Positions 35,312 to 44,877 of a stretch of 64,000 bases of DNA are shown one piece after another. The notes beneath the pieces were generated by a model. It had not been told where the DNA came from, ran no database searches, and worked only from the letters and a program-made list of their open reading frames with translations. Position 1 is the stretch's first letter. Each line of letters opens with the position of its first letter. The position numbers were made by a program, and so were the translations under genes. The DNA is from JAXLXE01 sp046328115 (GTDB lineage Bacteria; Chloroflexota; UBA6077; JACCZL01): contig JAXLXE010000001.1 of assembly GCA_046328115.1 (NCBI GenBank), positions 2,232,001 through 2,296,000 of the forward strand. The letters run 5' to 3'.

Positions 35312-36655
35312 ATGAGCCCGGGGGCGACCATCGTGGTCAGGCCGCCGCGGTCCCAACCGCCGGCATCGGAAGCATTCGAGCGCGTCTTCACCATGGAGCT
35401 GCTCGCCAGCGAGCATCGCCGCGTCACGCTCGTCGCCGCCTCCCTGGCCATAGTCCTCGCTATCCTGGTAGTGCGGAGCTTCCTGGGCAGACTGGGCTTC
35501 GAAGCGTACGTGGGCGGCGGCACCGGGGTGAGCGATCTCCCCGCCTGGCCAGCCGTCGTCTACCTCGGGATGATCGCGTACGAGCTCATCGTCCGCGCAC
35601 GGTTTAGCTACCTCCTCAGACAGCGCCGCTCCGTGCCCGAACCGCTCCGCTACCTCAATGCGTTTGTAGAGGCCAGCTCACCCACCCTCGTGATCTGGTC
35701 GGTCGCCGGCCCGGTCGACCCCGGCGCCGTCGTCTTCCTACCCCCTGCCCTGCTCTATTTCGTGTTCATCATTCTCTCTACCTTGAGATTGAGTTTCCGG
35801 CTCTGCCTCTTCTCGGGCGCCGTGGCCGCCGTCGAGTACACGCTTCTGGGCTACCTCTACCTGCCAGACACACGCACGCCGCTTGATCCCGCGTTGGCCA
35901 GCCTCACACTGCACAACGGGCGCGGGGCCCTCCTGTTGCTGTCCGGGCTGATCGCTGGACTCGTCAGCGTGCAGCTCCGCGGTCAGGTGTACAACGCCGT
36001 GCGTTCCCTTGAGGAACGAGAGCGCGTCGTGAGCCTCTTTGGCCAGCACGTCTCTCCGGCCGTGGTGGACACACTGCTCAACCAGGAGGTTGAGCTCGGA
36101 GGCGAGGAACGGTACGTCTGCGTCATGTTCCTGGACATCCGAGACTTCACCCGTTTCGCCGAAAGCCGTCGGCCAGAAGAGGTCGTTGCGTACCTCAACA
36201 GCCTGTTTGACTTTATGGTAGACGCCGTGAACCGCCACAACGGCATCGTCAACAAATTCCTGGGAGACGGCTTCATGGCCATCTTCGGCGCGCCTCTGTC
36301 AGACGGCCAGGACTCCCGGAACGCCGTCGCCGCCGCGCGCGAGATCCTGGACAAGATCCAGGAGCTTGTCGCCGGCGGGCAGATCCCGCCCACCCGCGTG
36401 GGCATCGGCCTCCACGCCGGCGAGGCCATGACCGGCACTGTCGGCTCGCACGACCGCAAGGAGTACACGATCATCGGCGACACGGTGAACGTGGCCTCCC
36501 GCATCGAGCAGCTCAACAAGACCTTCGGGACCCAGTTGCTGGTCTCAAACACCGTGGTCGCGGGGCTCAATGGGGGTGGGTCCGGCGCTGTCCACCTGGG
36601 TGCAACCGAGGTGAAAGGCCACGTGGAGCCAGTCGAGGTCTTCCGCCTCAGCTAA
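35312..36655 (+). CDS. Membrane-anchored class III adenylate cyclase
   Basis: A 447-residue protein: a membrane domain of about six hydrophobic segments (~40-230), a short coiled linker (LEERERVVSLFGQHVSP), then a class III cyclase domain. Catalytic features look complete: metal Asp in FLDIRDFTRF and FLGDGFMAIFG, the adenine-selecting Lys in NKFLGD and Asp in IIGDTVN, and the transition-state Asn/Arg in NVASRIE. It should make cAMP, which would suit the CRP-type regulator at 47697. The start is uncertain (ATG 35312 or GTG 35334). Its 3' end overlaps the convergent cyclase gene by 8 bp. Confidence 0.88.
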   Translation: MSPGATIVVRPPRSQPPASEAFERVFTMELLASEHRRVTLVAASLAIVLAILVVRSFLGRLGFEAYVGGGTGVSDLPAWPAVVYLGMIAYELIVRARFSYLLRQRRSVPEPLRYLNAFVEASSPTLVIWSVAGPVDPGAVVFLPPALLYFVFIILSTLRLSFRLCLFSGAVAAVEYTLLGYLYLPDTRTPLDPALASLTLHNGRGALLLLSGLIAGLVSVQLRGQVYNAVRSLEERERVVSLFGQHVSPAVVDTLLNQEVELGGEERYVCVMFLDIRDFTRFAESRRPEEVVAYLNSLFDFMVDAVNRHNGIVNKFLGDGFMAIFGAPLSDGQDSRNAVAAAREILDKIQELVAGGQIPPTRVGIGLHAGEAMTGTVGSHDRKEYTIIGDTVNVASRIEQLNKTFGTQLLVSNTVVAGLNGGGSGAVHLGATEVKGHVEPVEVFRLS

Positions 36656-38255
36656 CGCCGATCGGACCGGCCACGCCCCCTATCACATCCCCGATCACGT
36701 CAAACACCACGGCCGGATCGCGCAGCCCCTTCAGCCGGAGCTCGCCCAGCGCGCGCACCGCCACCTCGCATTCCACGGCCGCCGCCACCCGCCGGCTCAC
36801 CAGGATCTGGCCGTCCGCCGCCTGATCGCACAGCCTGGCAGCGAGGTTCACCGGGCTACCGATGGCCGCGTAGTGCAGCCGACTCTCAAAGCCGATCTGG
36901 CCCAGCGTGGCGTAGCCCACGGCGATGCCTACGCCAAAGCCCAGCTCGTGCCCCAGCCCTCGCCAGCCGGCGCACAGCTCGCCCATCCGTTGGCGCATCT
37001 CCAGCGCCATCAGCACGGCCCGTCGCTCGGGCTCATCGCACGCCACCGGATCGTTGAACAGCACCATCACGCCGTCGCCCGCGAAGTGCTCCACCGTCCC
37101 CCCGTGGCGCGAGATCAGCTCGCCGATCGTTCGGTGGTAGCCGTCCAGCACGTCCAGCACCAGCTCCGGCTCCGCCGTCTCCGAGAACGCCGTGAAGCCC
37201 CGCAGATCGCAGAACACCACCGAGACGTTACGTCGATGGCTGGTGAGGATGGAGTCGTCGCCCGACTCCACGATCATCCTGGCCACCTGGCTGGGCAGGA
37301 AGCGTTGCAGCCGGCCCACCCGCTCCAGCTCCGCCACCTGCGCCGCCACCCGCTGCTCCAACGCCCGGTTCCACTCCGCCAGCTCAGCCGCCTGCTTCTC
37401 GATGATCGCCAGGTTTGCCCGCTCCTGGTCGTGCAGCCGCTTCTTCTCCAGGCACGCTCCGATCCTGGCCCGCAGCAGCACGGGGTCAAACGGCTTGGGC
37501 AGGTAGTCCTCCGCCCCCATCTCGATGCAGCGCACCACGCTGGCGGCGTCGTCAGCCGCCGAGATCATGATGAACGGAATGTTCCGCAGGCGAGCATCGG
37601 CGCGGCGCCGCTCCAGGACCTGGTAGCCGTCCAGCTCCGGCATCATGATGTCCAGCAGCACCAGGTCGATCTCGGATCGCCCCAGAACCTCAAGTGCCTG
37701 GCGGCCATTCTCGGCCCGCTCCGCGGCATAGCCCAGCCGGTGCAGCGTCCGCGACAGCACGTCACGGTTCTCCTCGTTATCGTCCACCACGAGGAGTCTG
37801 GCGCTACCCGCGGCGGTCGAGTCCGCGGCGGTCGCCGGCCGCCGCGCTGTCGGCTCCGCAACGGAGCCCGTCGCGTCGTCGTCGAACAGCGCCACCAGGC
37901 GGTCGGCCGCCGCGGAGATACGGCCCAGGTCATCCCGTATCGAACCGGGCACATCGGGCGCGTGCACCGTTGCCGATCGCGCGATCTCGCGGGCCAGGCT
38001 GTGCAGCGCGCCGCGGGCAGCCGCGACAACCTCGCCAGCCGCGTCATCGGTCAGGATCGTGTCCACCAGTTGCAGGGCCCGCGCGCCCGCCTGGCGGATA
38101 TCGGCCATCGCCGCGGACAGCCTATCCAGGTGCAGCTCCTCCGCCTCCTCCGCCACCAGGCGGGCGTAGCTGAGCACGTGGTTCAGCGGCGTCCGCAGCT
38201 CGTGCCGACGGGCGCGGGCAGCGTCCAGGGCCGGATCGTCGCCCAGAGCCGTCAT
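36648..38255 (-). CDS. Hybrid DHp-REC-class III cyclase signalling protein
   Basis: A 535-residue protein. Residues ~15-70 contain a histidine-kinase H-box (RRHELRTPLNHVLSY) but no ATPase domain follows; next is a receiver (~150-270, LLVVDDNEENRD, phospho-acceptor Asp in LVLLDIMMPELDG), a coiled-coil (~275-320), then a class III cyclase domain (~340-500). In the cyclase the metal Asp residues are present (FCDLRGFTAF, HFAGDGVMVLF), but the purine-reading Lys and Asp are replaced (EHFAGD; IGSPVN), so nucleotide specificity is uncertain. It follows the response-regulator gene by 2 bp and is the last gene of the kinase operon. Confidence 0.88.
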   Translation of the reverse strand: MTALGDDPALDAARARRHELRTPLNHVLSYARLVAEEAEELHLDRLSAAMADIRQAGARALQLVDTILTDDAAGEVVAAARGALHSLAREIARSATVHAPDVPGSIRDDLGRISAAADRLVALFDDDATGSVAEPTARRPATAADSTAAGSARLLVVDDNEENRDVLSRTLHRLGYAAERAENGRQALEVLGRSEIDLVLLDIMMPELDGYQVLERRRADARLRNIPFIMISAADDAASVVRCIEMGAEDYLPKPFDPVLLRARIGACLEKKRLHDQERANLAIIEKQAAELAEWNRALEQRVAAQVAELERVGRLQRFLPSQVARMIVESGDDSILTSHRRNVSVVFCDLRGFTAFSETAEPELVLDVLDGYHRTIGELISRHGGTVEHFAGDGVMVLFNDPVACDEPERRAVLMALEMRQRMGELCAGWRGLGHELGFGVGIAVGYATLGQIGFESRLHYAAIGSPVNLAARLCDQAADGQILVSRRVAAAVECEVAVRALGELRLKGLRDPAVVFDVIGDVIGGVAGPIGVS

Positions 38256-38257
38256 GG

Positions 38258-38626
38258 CTACTCGGCGGCCCCCAGGAGCGCGTGGATCTTGGGCAGCAGC
38301 CGGTCCAGATCGATGGGCTTGGTGTCGTAATCATCGCAGCCGGCCTCGATCGCGCGGTCGCGGTCGGCCGCCATGGCGTGGGCCGTCAGCGCGATGATCG
38401 GGACCCGGCGCTCGACCTCCACGCGTATCCTCCGCGTGGCCTCCCAGCCATCGATCGCCGGCAGGCTCATGTCCATCAGGATCAGGTCCGGAGCGAGAGT
38501 CTTCGCCGACTCCACCCCCTGCAACCCGTCCGTGGCGATCTCGATCTCGAACCCGCGCCGACGGAGCAACCGACGCAACGAGTCACGATTGAGCTCATCG
38601 TCCTCAACGATCAGAATGGTCGGCAC
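38258..38626 (-). CDS. Single-domain response regulator
   Basis: A 122-residue receiver with no output domain: acidic pair IVEDDELNRD, phospho-acceptor Asp in LILMDMSLPAIDG, Thr in IIALTAHAM and Lys in YDTKPID. It resembles CheY/DivK-like shuttles that pass phosphate between a kinase and another receiver. GTG 38626 has GGGAGGG just upstream. It lies between the large kinase and the DHp-REC-cyclase gene, so a phosphorelay between them is the natural reading. Confidence 0.9.
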   Translation of the reverse strand: MPTILIVEDDELNRDSLRRLLRRRGFEIEIATDGLQGVESAKTLAPDLILMDMSLPAIDGWEATRRIRVEVERRVPIIALTAHAMAADRDRAIEAGCDDYDTKPIDLDRLLPKIHALLGAAE

Positions 38627-38694
38627 AGGCTCCCTCCCACACGTGGGGTCTATCGTAGCCGGAGCGGCCTGGCCGGCGTCCCCTGACCCATCGA

Positions 38695-41600
38695 TCAGCT
38701 CGGCTGAACGGCCGCCCGCAGCATCGAGCGAACCTCCACCAGGAGCGACTCGTGCGCCGCGCCGGCCTTCTGCACGATCGCCCGCACGCGGCCGTCCAGC
38801 CGCTCGCGATCCTCGTCTGTCAGCTCCTTTGCGGTCATGACGACAACCGGAACGGACCGCCACGCCTCGTTCGCGCGCAGCGCGTCGATGACATCGAAGC
38901 CGTCCACCTCCGGCATCATCAGGTCCAGCAGGACCACGCTGGGAATCTCCGTCGCCAGCCGCTTCAGGGCTACCCGGCCATTCTCAGCATGGGTCACCCG
39001 CCAGCCAGCTTGCGTCAGCGAGCGCCCCACCACCTCGCGTGTGCCCTCGTCGTCCTCCACGATCAACACGTGGCAGCCATCGGCGGACGTGCACAGCCTA
39101 TTCAGCGTGTCCAGCAGCCGCCTCCGGTCCACCGGCTTGGTGAGATAGTCCGCCGCGCCCAGGGCATAGCCCATGGTCCGATCCTCGACTATGGAGACCA
39201 TCAGGACCGGGATCCCGGCGAGGTCTGGATCAGCCTTGAGGGCCGAGAGGACGGCCCAGCCGTCCATCCGCGGCATCAGCACGTCCAGCGTGATCGCGTC
39301 CGGCCGCAGCTCGTGGGCCAGGCGCAGCGCCTCCGTGCCGGTGGCCGCGGCCGCCACGTGGAGCCCGGCCGGACGCAGGTAGCGCGCCATCAAATCGTGC
39401 ACGTTGGGATCGTCGTCCACCACCAGCACCAGCGGCCGCTCGCCGTCCACGTGCCCGGGGCCATCGGGCTCCGTCTGGCGCGGCTCCTGGACGAGCCTGG
39501 GCAGGGTGATCGTGAACGTGGAGCCCACGCCGCTCTGGCTGTCCACGGTGATGTCGCCACCCATCATCCGGCAGAAGTGGCGGCTGATCGCCAGCCCCAG
39601 ACCGGTCCCGCCGAACCGCCGCGTGGTGGAAGAGTCCGCCTGGCTGAACGCCTCGAACAGACGTCCCACCTGCTCGTCCGTCATCCCAATCCCAGTATCC
39701 CCGACAGAAAATCGCAGCCAATCCCCCTCTCCCCGCCCCACCCTCAACGTCACCACGCCATTTTCCGTGAACTTTCCGGCGTTCGAGAGCAGGTTGAGTA
39801 GCGACTGCCGCACCTTGGTCTGGTCCGCGTGCATCGAGCCGAGGTCGTCTGGGCAGTCCAGCACCAGCGTATTGCCGTTCCTTTCCACCAGCGGGCGCAC
39901 CACCGTCAGCACGTCCTGGATCATACGGCCCACGTCAAACTCCTCCAGGTAAAGGTCCATCCGCCCGGCCTCGATCTTGGACAGGTCCAGGATGTCGTTG
40001 ATCAGCCCCAGCAGGTGCTGGCCGGCGCCGTGGATGCGCTGCAGGTCTGGGATCACGTCCTGGTTGTCGCTGTCCTCCGCCTCCTCGCGCAGGAGCTGGC
40101 TGTAGCTGAGGATCGCGTTCAGTGGTGTGCGCAGCTCGTGGCTCATGTTGGCCAGGAACTCGCTCTTGTGGCGCGAAGCCTCGGCCAGCTCGTGGCTCTG
40201 CTGCTGGACGCGTTCGAAGAGGCGGGCGTTTTCGATGGCGAGCACCGACTGGCTGGCGAACGTCTCGACGACCCTGACAATCGCCTCGTCGAACTCGCCC
40301 CGCGTGCGTCGGCGGATCACCAGCGCGCCGATGGCCCGTTGCTCGCGGATCAGCGGCACAGCGAGCAGGGCGCGGTAGCCAGCCCGCGCCAGCGCTTCGC
40401 CGCCGGCGGTCGCCGCCCCAGGATCCGCGGTGAGATCCGCGATCTGAACGGCACGACGGCTCAGCGCCGCGCGGCCAGGCGGCGACTGATCCGTCAGCCG
40501 CGGACGCGCCATCCGCAGCGTGGCCACAAGCTCGTCGCTCATCTGGTAGCTCGCCCGCAGATCGAAGGCGCCGGCCGCCTCATCCAGCGAGTACACGGCG
40601 CCGCCATCACCGCCAGACAGCCGAACGGCGTGCGAGATGATCGTGTTCAGAACGGTCTGGAGGTCCAGACTGGAGCTGACCACCTGCCCCACGGCGCTGA
40701 GCGCCTGGAGCTCACCAACGGACCGTGCAAGCTCCTGCGTGCGCTCCTCCAGCTCATTGAACAGCCGCGCGTTCTCGATGGCGATCACCGCCTGGTCCGC
40801 GAAAGACTGGACCAACTCCACGTCGGCGCCTGTGAACGGGCGGGGAACGACTCGTGCGATTCCAATGGCGCCGATCACCTGTCCCTCGCGGAGCAATGGC
40901 ACGGCAAGCACCGCACGGACCCGCCCTCCCGTAACGAAATCCGGGTAGTCCGCCCTAGACTCGGCGGACCACGCGTCATCGATCAGGATCGAGCGCGCCT
41001 CGGCCACGGCTCGAGTCGCCGGGATCCGTGTGGCCAACGGCCAGCTCGTGCCGACATCGATGGGATCGGCAGGGCTGGTATGCGCCACCAACTCCAACCT
41101 GCCGCCGGCGACACGGTAAACGCGCGATGAGTCCGCTCCACAAAGGCGGCTCGCGGCCGCCCCAATCTCACCGAGCACCCTATCCAGGTGCGTCGGAGAG
41201 CTTGCCACGATGCGCAAGATGTCGATCGTGGCGGTCTGACGCTCCGTCGCCTCGCGCAGCGACGCGTTGCGCTCCTCCAGCTCGCGGAACAGCCGGGCGT
41301 TCTCGATGGCGATCACGGCCTGGTCGGCGAATGACTCGAGAAGTGCGATGTCGGCAGGCGTGTATGCTTGAACGTAGGTCCGAACGAGTTGGATCGCCCC
41401 AATGGCCGCGCCAGCGCGCAACAGCGGTACATTGAGCACCGTCCGTTGCCCGCCCTGCCGAACGTCCGGGTACGCCGCGCGCGTCTGGTCCGACGCCACA
41501 TCGAGCATGTGAGTCGTCCGGCCCGTAAGAATCGTCTCCGCTAACGGTGTTCGGATGTCGAGACGGACCCGGGGAAGGAACGTAGGCGGAGCGTGGTGGG

Positions 41601-44073
41601 ATCCCGCATGAACGTCCGCCACCATCTCGTCACCATCGACGATGCGCATGAACACGCCGTCCGATGGACAGAGCTTCAACGCAGTGTCAGCGATCGCCTG
41701 CAGCGCCGCCGTCACATCGGCTGGCGACGACGCGATGGCGCGCAGGATGTCACTCGTCGCCGTCTGCCGTTCGAGCGAGTCGACAACCTGTTGGTTGCTG
41801 CGGGCAAGCTCCGCATTCCGCTCCTCCAGCGCACGGAACAGCCGAGCGTTCTCGATTGCGATCACTGCCTGGTCGGCGAACGTCTCCAGCAAAGTGACTT
41901 CGTCGTCGTGGAACGGTCTGACATCCGTCCGCGCCATGCTGAGGATGCCGATGGGCTCGCCGGCCCGCATGAGCGGAACGCTCAGCATCGATCGGAATGC
42001 CCCGTCCGTCCTCAGCGCGACTTGACGCGTCTCAGGGTAGTCGATCTGGTCGAGGGCGTCAGTCAAACGCTTCGCCTGGCGATCCAGAAAGGCGTGGCCG
42101 GCGATGGTGTCCGGTGAGAGGCTAATCCCGTCCACCGTGTCGAACGTGGCCGGCTTGCCCGCGGCACCGGACCGGTCCGCGACCACTTGCCAGATGCCAC
42201 GCCGAGCGCGAGCCGCGAGCCGATGGTCCCGCGGTCGATGCTGGAGCACCACACCGTGTTCAGCGTCACAGAGCGTCGCGGCGGCATCCAATATGGCCTG
42301 GAGCACGGAGTCAAGCTCGGTCGGCGATGACGCGATGACGCGCAGCACTTCCGCCGTCGCCGTCTGCTGCTCCAGCGACTCGCGCAGCGCCCCGTTCCGC
42401 TCTTCAAGCTCGCGGAACAGCCGCGCGTTCTCGACGGCGATGACCGCCTGTGTGGCAAACCCCTCCAGGAGCCGGATTTGGTCCGGGGAGAACGGCCGCG
42501 GTCCGCCCGAGTGGGAGATTCCCAGCACACCAATGGCGGAGCCATCTCGCAGCAGCGGGGCGCACGCCAGGGTGTGCCCCGCGCCGTATGCTCCGGCCGA
42601 GTTGATCCGATCGAAGATCGCGCTCGCCGTAAACTCCCCCCGCGCGTGCGCCGCCGGCACGTCCTCCACGTGAACGGTCCGCGCCTCCACGACCGTCCGC
42701 CCCGCTATGGAGTCCCGACTGATCGGCAGGCTGGTGCCCACACCCTGGAAGTCCGGTCTGGTGTGAATCCTGAGCACCAGCGCGTCGTCACTCACCTCGA
42801 ACAGTACCGCGTCATCCGCGTCGCACACCCGAGCGGCGCCCTCAGCCACGCGTTGCAGCACGGTGTCCAGCTCCGTCGGCGCGCTGGCGATGACCTCCAA
42901 TACCTCGCCGGTGATGCGTTGCTCCTCCAGCGACCGCGCCAGCGCCACGTTCCGCTCCTCGATCTCACGGAACAGCCGCGCGTTCTCGATGGCGATCACC
43001 GCCTGATCAGCGAATCCCTGGAGCAGACTGGTATCCCGATCGCTGAAGGGCCGTGCAACGTCCCGTCCTGACATGAGGACGCCTACGGCTTCCGCTCCAC
43101 GCATGAGCGGCACGGCGAGCGTTGACATTGCCCCGCGATAGGAGTTCTGGGGGAACTCGGCAAGCACGGCCGGATCCGAGCGATCCGGGATGTGAATTGT
43201 CCTCGCCTCGAGCATCGCTCGGATGGCGGACTGGCGATTGTCCATCGACCGGGTCTCGCCAACGCTCACGGCACCCGCGCCGTCGTGCCGCCCGTCGAGC
43301 GCCACCACCCGCGCCACGTCACGCTCGCGGATCATCAACCAGGAGAACGTGCTCGAGCTGAGCCGTCGTCCGCTTGCCACGACCGAGTCCAGGACAGACT
43401 GGAGCCGGGTTGGGGCCGTCGCGATGGCCTGGAGGATCTGCGCAGAAGCCACCTGCTGCTCCAGGGACTCGCGTAGCGCGTCATTCCGCTCCTCCAGCTC
43501 GCGAAACAGACGCGTATTTTCGATGGCGATCACTGCCTGATCGGCGAACGCCTCGGCCAGTGCGATGTCGGGCGGGTTGTAGGCGCGCGTTGTCCCCCGG
43601 GTGATCGTCAAAACCCCAACTGACTCGCCCGCTCGCAAAAGCGGTACACACAGCGCTGCAACTGCCGCACGGTAGCCGATGTCGGGAAACTCCTCGAGCA
43701 ACCGCGGGGCCGACCTATCCGGCGTGTGAACTGCCCGCCGCTCATGGAACGCGACCGTGGACGGAATTCGGAGCGCCAGCGCCTGCGTCGCGCCCGCGCG
43801 TGGATACGCCGCCTCGCGAAGCTCCCGTCCGACGACGGCGCAGATCCTCAGCGCGTCACCCTCTTGGATCGAGACGTGCGCCGTCTCGCTGCCCGTGAAC
43901 CGCCGCGCACTCTCGACCACGGTCTGGAGCACCGATTGTGCGTCACCGGGTGAGCTGGCGATTGCACGGAGGATCTCCGCCATCGCGGCCTGCTGGTCCC
44001 GGGACTCGCCGACGAGGCGGTTGCTCTCGGCCAACGCCGCCTCTAACCGAGCGATCTCGTCCGAAACGCTCAC
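38695..44073 (-). CDS. Hybrid sensor histidine kinase with seven tandem GAF domains and two receivers
   Basis: A 1792-residue soluble protein. Seven GAF modules of ~180 residues follow one another (~30-1290), each ending in FADQAVIAIENARLFRELEE or a close variant. Then come a DHp domain with phospho-His at ~1308 (FLANMSHELRTPLNAIL), an ATPase domain (GTGLGLAISRHFCRMMGG, ~1500), a receiver (~1547-1660, LDVLMPRMDG) and a second receiver (~1670-1785, LDLMMPEVDG). No membrane span is present, so it senses cytoplasmic small molecules or redox state, or acts through partners. GTG 44073 has GGGAGGG seven nt upstream. It heads an operon with a response regulator and a receiver-cyclase. Confidence 0.93.
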   Translation of the reverse strand: MSVSDEIARLEAALAESNRLVGESRDQQAAMAEILRAIASSPGDAQSVLQTVVESARRFTGSETAHVSIQEGDALRICAVVGRELREAAYPRAGATQALALRIPSTVAFHERRAVHTPDRSAPRLLEEFPDIGYRAAVAALCVPLLRAGESVGVLTITRGTTRAYNPPDIALAEAFADQAVIAIENTRLFRELEERNDALRESLEQQVASAQILQAIATAPTRLQSVLDSVVASGRRLSSSTFSWLMIRERDVARVVALDGRHDGAGAVSVGETRSMDNRQSAIRAMLEARTIHIPDRSDPAVLAEFPQNSYRGAMSTLAVPLMRGAEAVGVLMSGRDVARPFSDRDTSLLQGFADQAVIAIENARLFREIEERNVALARSLEEQRITGEVLEVIASAPTELDTVLQRVAEGAARVCDADDAVLFEVSDDALVLRIHTRPDFQGVGTSLPISRDSIAGRTVVEARTVHVEDVPAAHARGEFTASAIFDRINSAGAYGAGHTLACAPLLRDGSAIGVLGISHSGGPRPFSPDQIRLLEGFATQAVIAVENARLFRELEERNGALRESLEQQTATAEVLRVIASSPTELDSVLQAILDAAATLCDAEHGVVLQHRPRDHRLAARARRGIWQVVADRSGAAGKPATFDTVDGISLSPDTIAGHAFLDRQAKRLTDALDQIDYPETRQVALRTDGAFRSMLSVPLMRAGEPIGILSMARTDVRPFHDDEVTLLETFADQAVIAIENARLFRALEERNAELARSNQQVVDSLERQTATSDILRAIASSPADVTAALQAIADTALKLCPSDGVFMRIVDGDEMVADVHAGSHHAPPTFLPRVRLDIRTPLAETILTGRTTHMLDVASDQTRAAYPDVRQGGQRTVLNVPLLRAGAAIGAIQLVRTYVQAYTPADIALLESFADQAVIAIENARLFRELEERNASLREATERQTATIDILRIVASSPTHLDRVLGEIGAAASRLCGADSSRVYRVAGGRLELVAHTSPADPIDVGTSWPLATRIPATRAVAEARSILIDDAWSAESRADYPDFVTGGRVRAVLAVPLLREGQVIGAIGIARVVPRPFTGADVELVQSFADQAVIAIENARLFNELEERTQELARSVGELQALSAVGQVVSSSLDLQTVLNTIISHAVRLSGGDGGAVYSLDEAAGAFDLRASYQMSDELVATLRMARPRLTDQSPPGRAALSRRAVQIADLTADPGAATAGGEALARAGYRALLAVPLIREQRAIGALVIRRRTRGEFDEAIVRVVETFASQSVLAIENARLFERVQQQSHELAEASRHKSEFLANMSHELRTPLNAILSYSQLLREEAEDSDNQDVIPDLQRIHGAGQHLLGLINDILDLSKIEAGRMDLYLEEFDVGRMIQDVLTVVRPLVERNGNTLVLDCPDDLGSMHADQTKVRQSLLNLLSNAGKFTENGVVTLRVGRGEGDWLRFSVGDTGIGMTDEQVGRLFEAFSQADSSTTRRFGGTGLGLAISRHFCRMMGGDITVDSQSGVGSTFTITLPRLVQEPRQTEPDGPGHVDGERPLVLVVDDDPNVHDLMARYLRPAGLHVAAAATGTEALRLAHELRPDAITLDVLMPRMDGWAVLSALKADPDLAGIPVLMVSIVEDRTMGYALGAADYLTKPVDRRRLLDTLNRLCTSADGCHVLIVEDDEGTREVVGRSLTQAGWRVTHAENGRVALKRLATEIPSVVLLDLMMPEVDGFDVIDALRANEAWRSVPVVVMTAKELTDEDRERLDGRVRAIVQKAGAAHESLLVEVRSMLRAAVQPS
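40230..43560 (-). repeat. Seven GAF-linker DNA repeats within the kinase gene
   Basis: A segment close to TTCTCGATGGCGATCACCGC on the plus strand recurs seven times, near 40230, 40775, 41300, 41845, 42430, 42985 and 43520, spaced about 530-590 bp. It encodes the IAIENARLF end of each GAF module. The copies suggest growth by unequal recombination and make the gene prone to repeat-number change and assembly collapse. Confidence 0.8.
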
Positions 44074-44166
44074 CGAGTCACCCTCCCACCTCCGCGTGGC
44101 CGAAAGTCCAGCCCGAGCGACCGCCAGATCGTATCGCGCCGGCTTACCCCGCTACGACGGCATGAC

Positions 44167-44334
44167 TCAGGCCAGCACGAGTTCTGGCACTGAGCTACCT
44201 GTGGCCTCGATGTCCTGATCGTCCTCTGGCGCGAGACCAGGCAATGTGGGCTCGTCGCCCTCCACGTCCGGCGCCACGTCCAGCTCATCGCTGAAGAACA
44301 GGTGCAGCTTCCAGGGTGCGATGGTCTTGCCCAT
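44167..44334 (-). CDS. Small acidic protein, 55 residues, unknown
   Basis: ATG 44334 has AAGGA nine nt upstream and gives a short protein with a mixed N-terminus (MGKTIAPWKLHLFFSDELD) and a very acidic Pro-containing remainder. I recognise no family. It lies 93 bp before the multi-GAF kinase on the same strand, and a perfect CRP-type site is 82 bp upstream of its start, so regulated expression is plausible. A signalling peptide, a small regulator or a peptide precursor are all possible; none is supported further. The frame continues upstream to 44430 without a ribosome site. Confidence 0.45.
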   Translation of the reverse strand: MGKTIAPWKLHLFFSDELDVAPDVEGDEPTLPGLAPEDDQDIEATGSSVPELVLA

Positions 44335-44357
44335 TTCAGGAGATCCTTCTCGTCTGT

Positions 44358-44430
44358 TGCCTTCACAATTGGCGATTCCGCCATCACCACGATACGCTCC
44401 CCCGAGACGAGCCACTGTGACGCAGATCAC
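44358..44430. repeat. Copy A of a duplicated upstream segment
   Basis: About 73 bp that align, in the same orientation, with 47590-47661 upstream of the CRP-family gene. Shared blocks include TGGCGATTCCG, ACGATACGCTC and CCAGATCAC/GCAGATCAC. One copy lies before the small acidic gene (minus strand), the other before the crp-like gene (plus strand). Confidence 0.65.
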
Positions 44431-44431
44431 A
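44416..44431. promoter_or_regulatory. Perfect CRP/FNR-type operator
   Basis: TGTGACGCAGATCACA matches the CRP consensus TGTGA-N6-TCACA in all ten defined positions. It lies 82 bp upstream of the small acidic gene (minus) and at the end of the duplicated segment. A CRP-family regulator is encoded 3.3 kb away. Confidence 0.65.
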
Positions 44432-44512
44432 CTGGCGGCGAAACGCCAACGCCGCCGGCTGCGGAAACGTCTGGCCGATCACGCCCACGGTCGATAATAG
44501 GCATGACACGGG

Positions 44513-44794
44513 TTGGCTCCCCCTGGCCAGCGCCGCTTCGAATACCGTCCATCGGCGACAATCGCGATCGGAGCAGCCACGCAGTCCGTAGTCGAAATCG
44601 GCTCGCTGATCAGTCGATCGCCTGACGTGCGCGGAGGGCGGTCGCGCATCGCCGGAACTGGGGTCACCGTGTCTCGCGTCGTCACCTGGCATCGGCGCGG
44701 CCTGACGCCGGAGGAGATCGCGGGCAGGATCGGCCACGTCTCAGTAGGCCAGATCCACGCGGCGCTAGCCTACTACCACGCCAACCGAGCCTAA
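44513..44794 (+). CDS. DUF433 antitoxin-like protein, apparently truncated by a stop
   Basis: The C-terminal ~60 residues are a DUF433 domain (RSPDVRGGRSRIAGTGVTVS, then GLTPEEIAGRIG and ALAYYHANRA), a small helix-turn-helix-like fold often paired with DUF5615 PIN-like toxins. TAA at 44792 ends the frame, but the same frame runs on with typical family sequence (IDDDLANQTARESELE) to TAG 44876-44878, which overlaps the GTG of the DUF5615 gene by one base. That coupling suggests the TAA is a recent nonsense mutation. The start is unsure: TTG 44513 is the longest reading, and the domain itself begins near residue 35. Confidence 0.7.
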   Translation: MAPPGQRRFEYRPSATIAIGAATQSVVEIGSLISRSPDVRGGRSRIAGTGVTVSRVVTWHRRGLTPEEIAGRIGHVSVGQIHAALAYYHANRA

Positions 44795-44877
44795 ATAGAC
44801 GACGACCTGGCCAACCAGACGGCGCGTGAGTCCGAGCTGGAGCGGTCCCAGGCGCGCCCTTCTGCTCCGCCGAGTTA

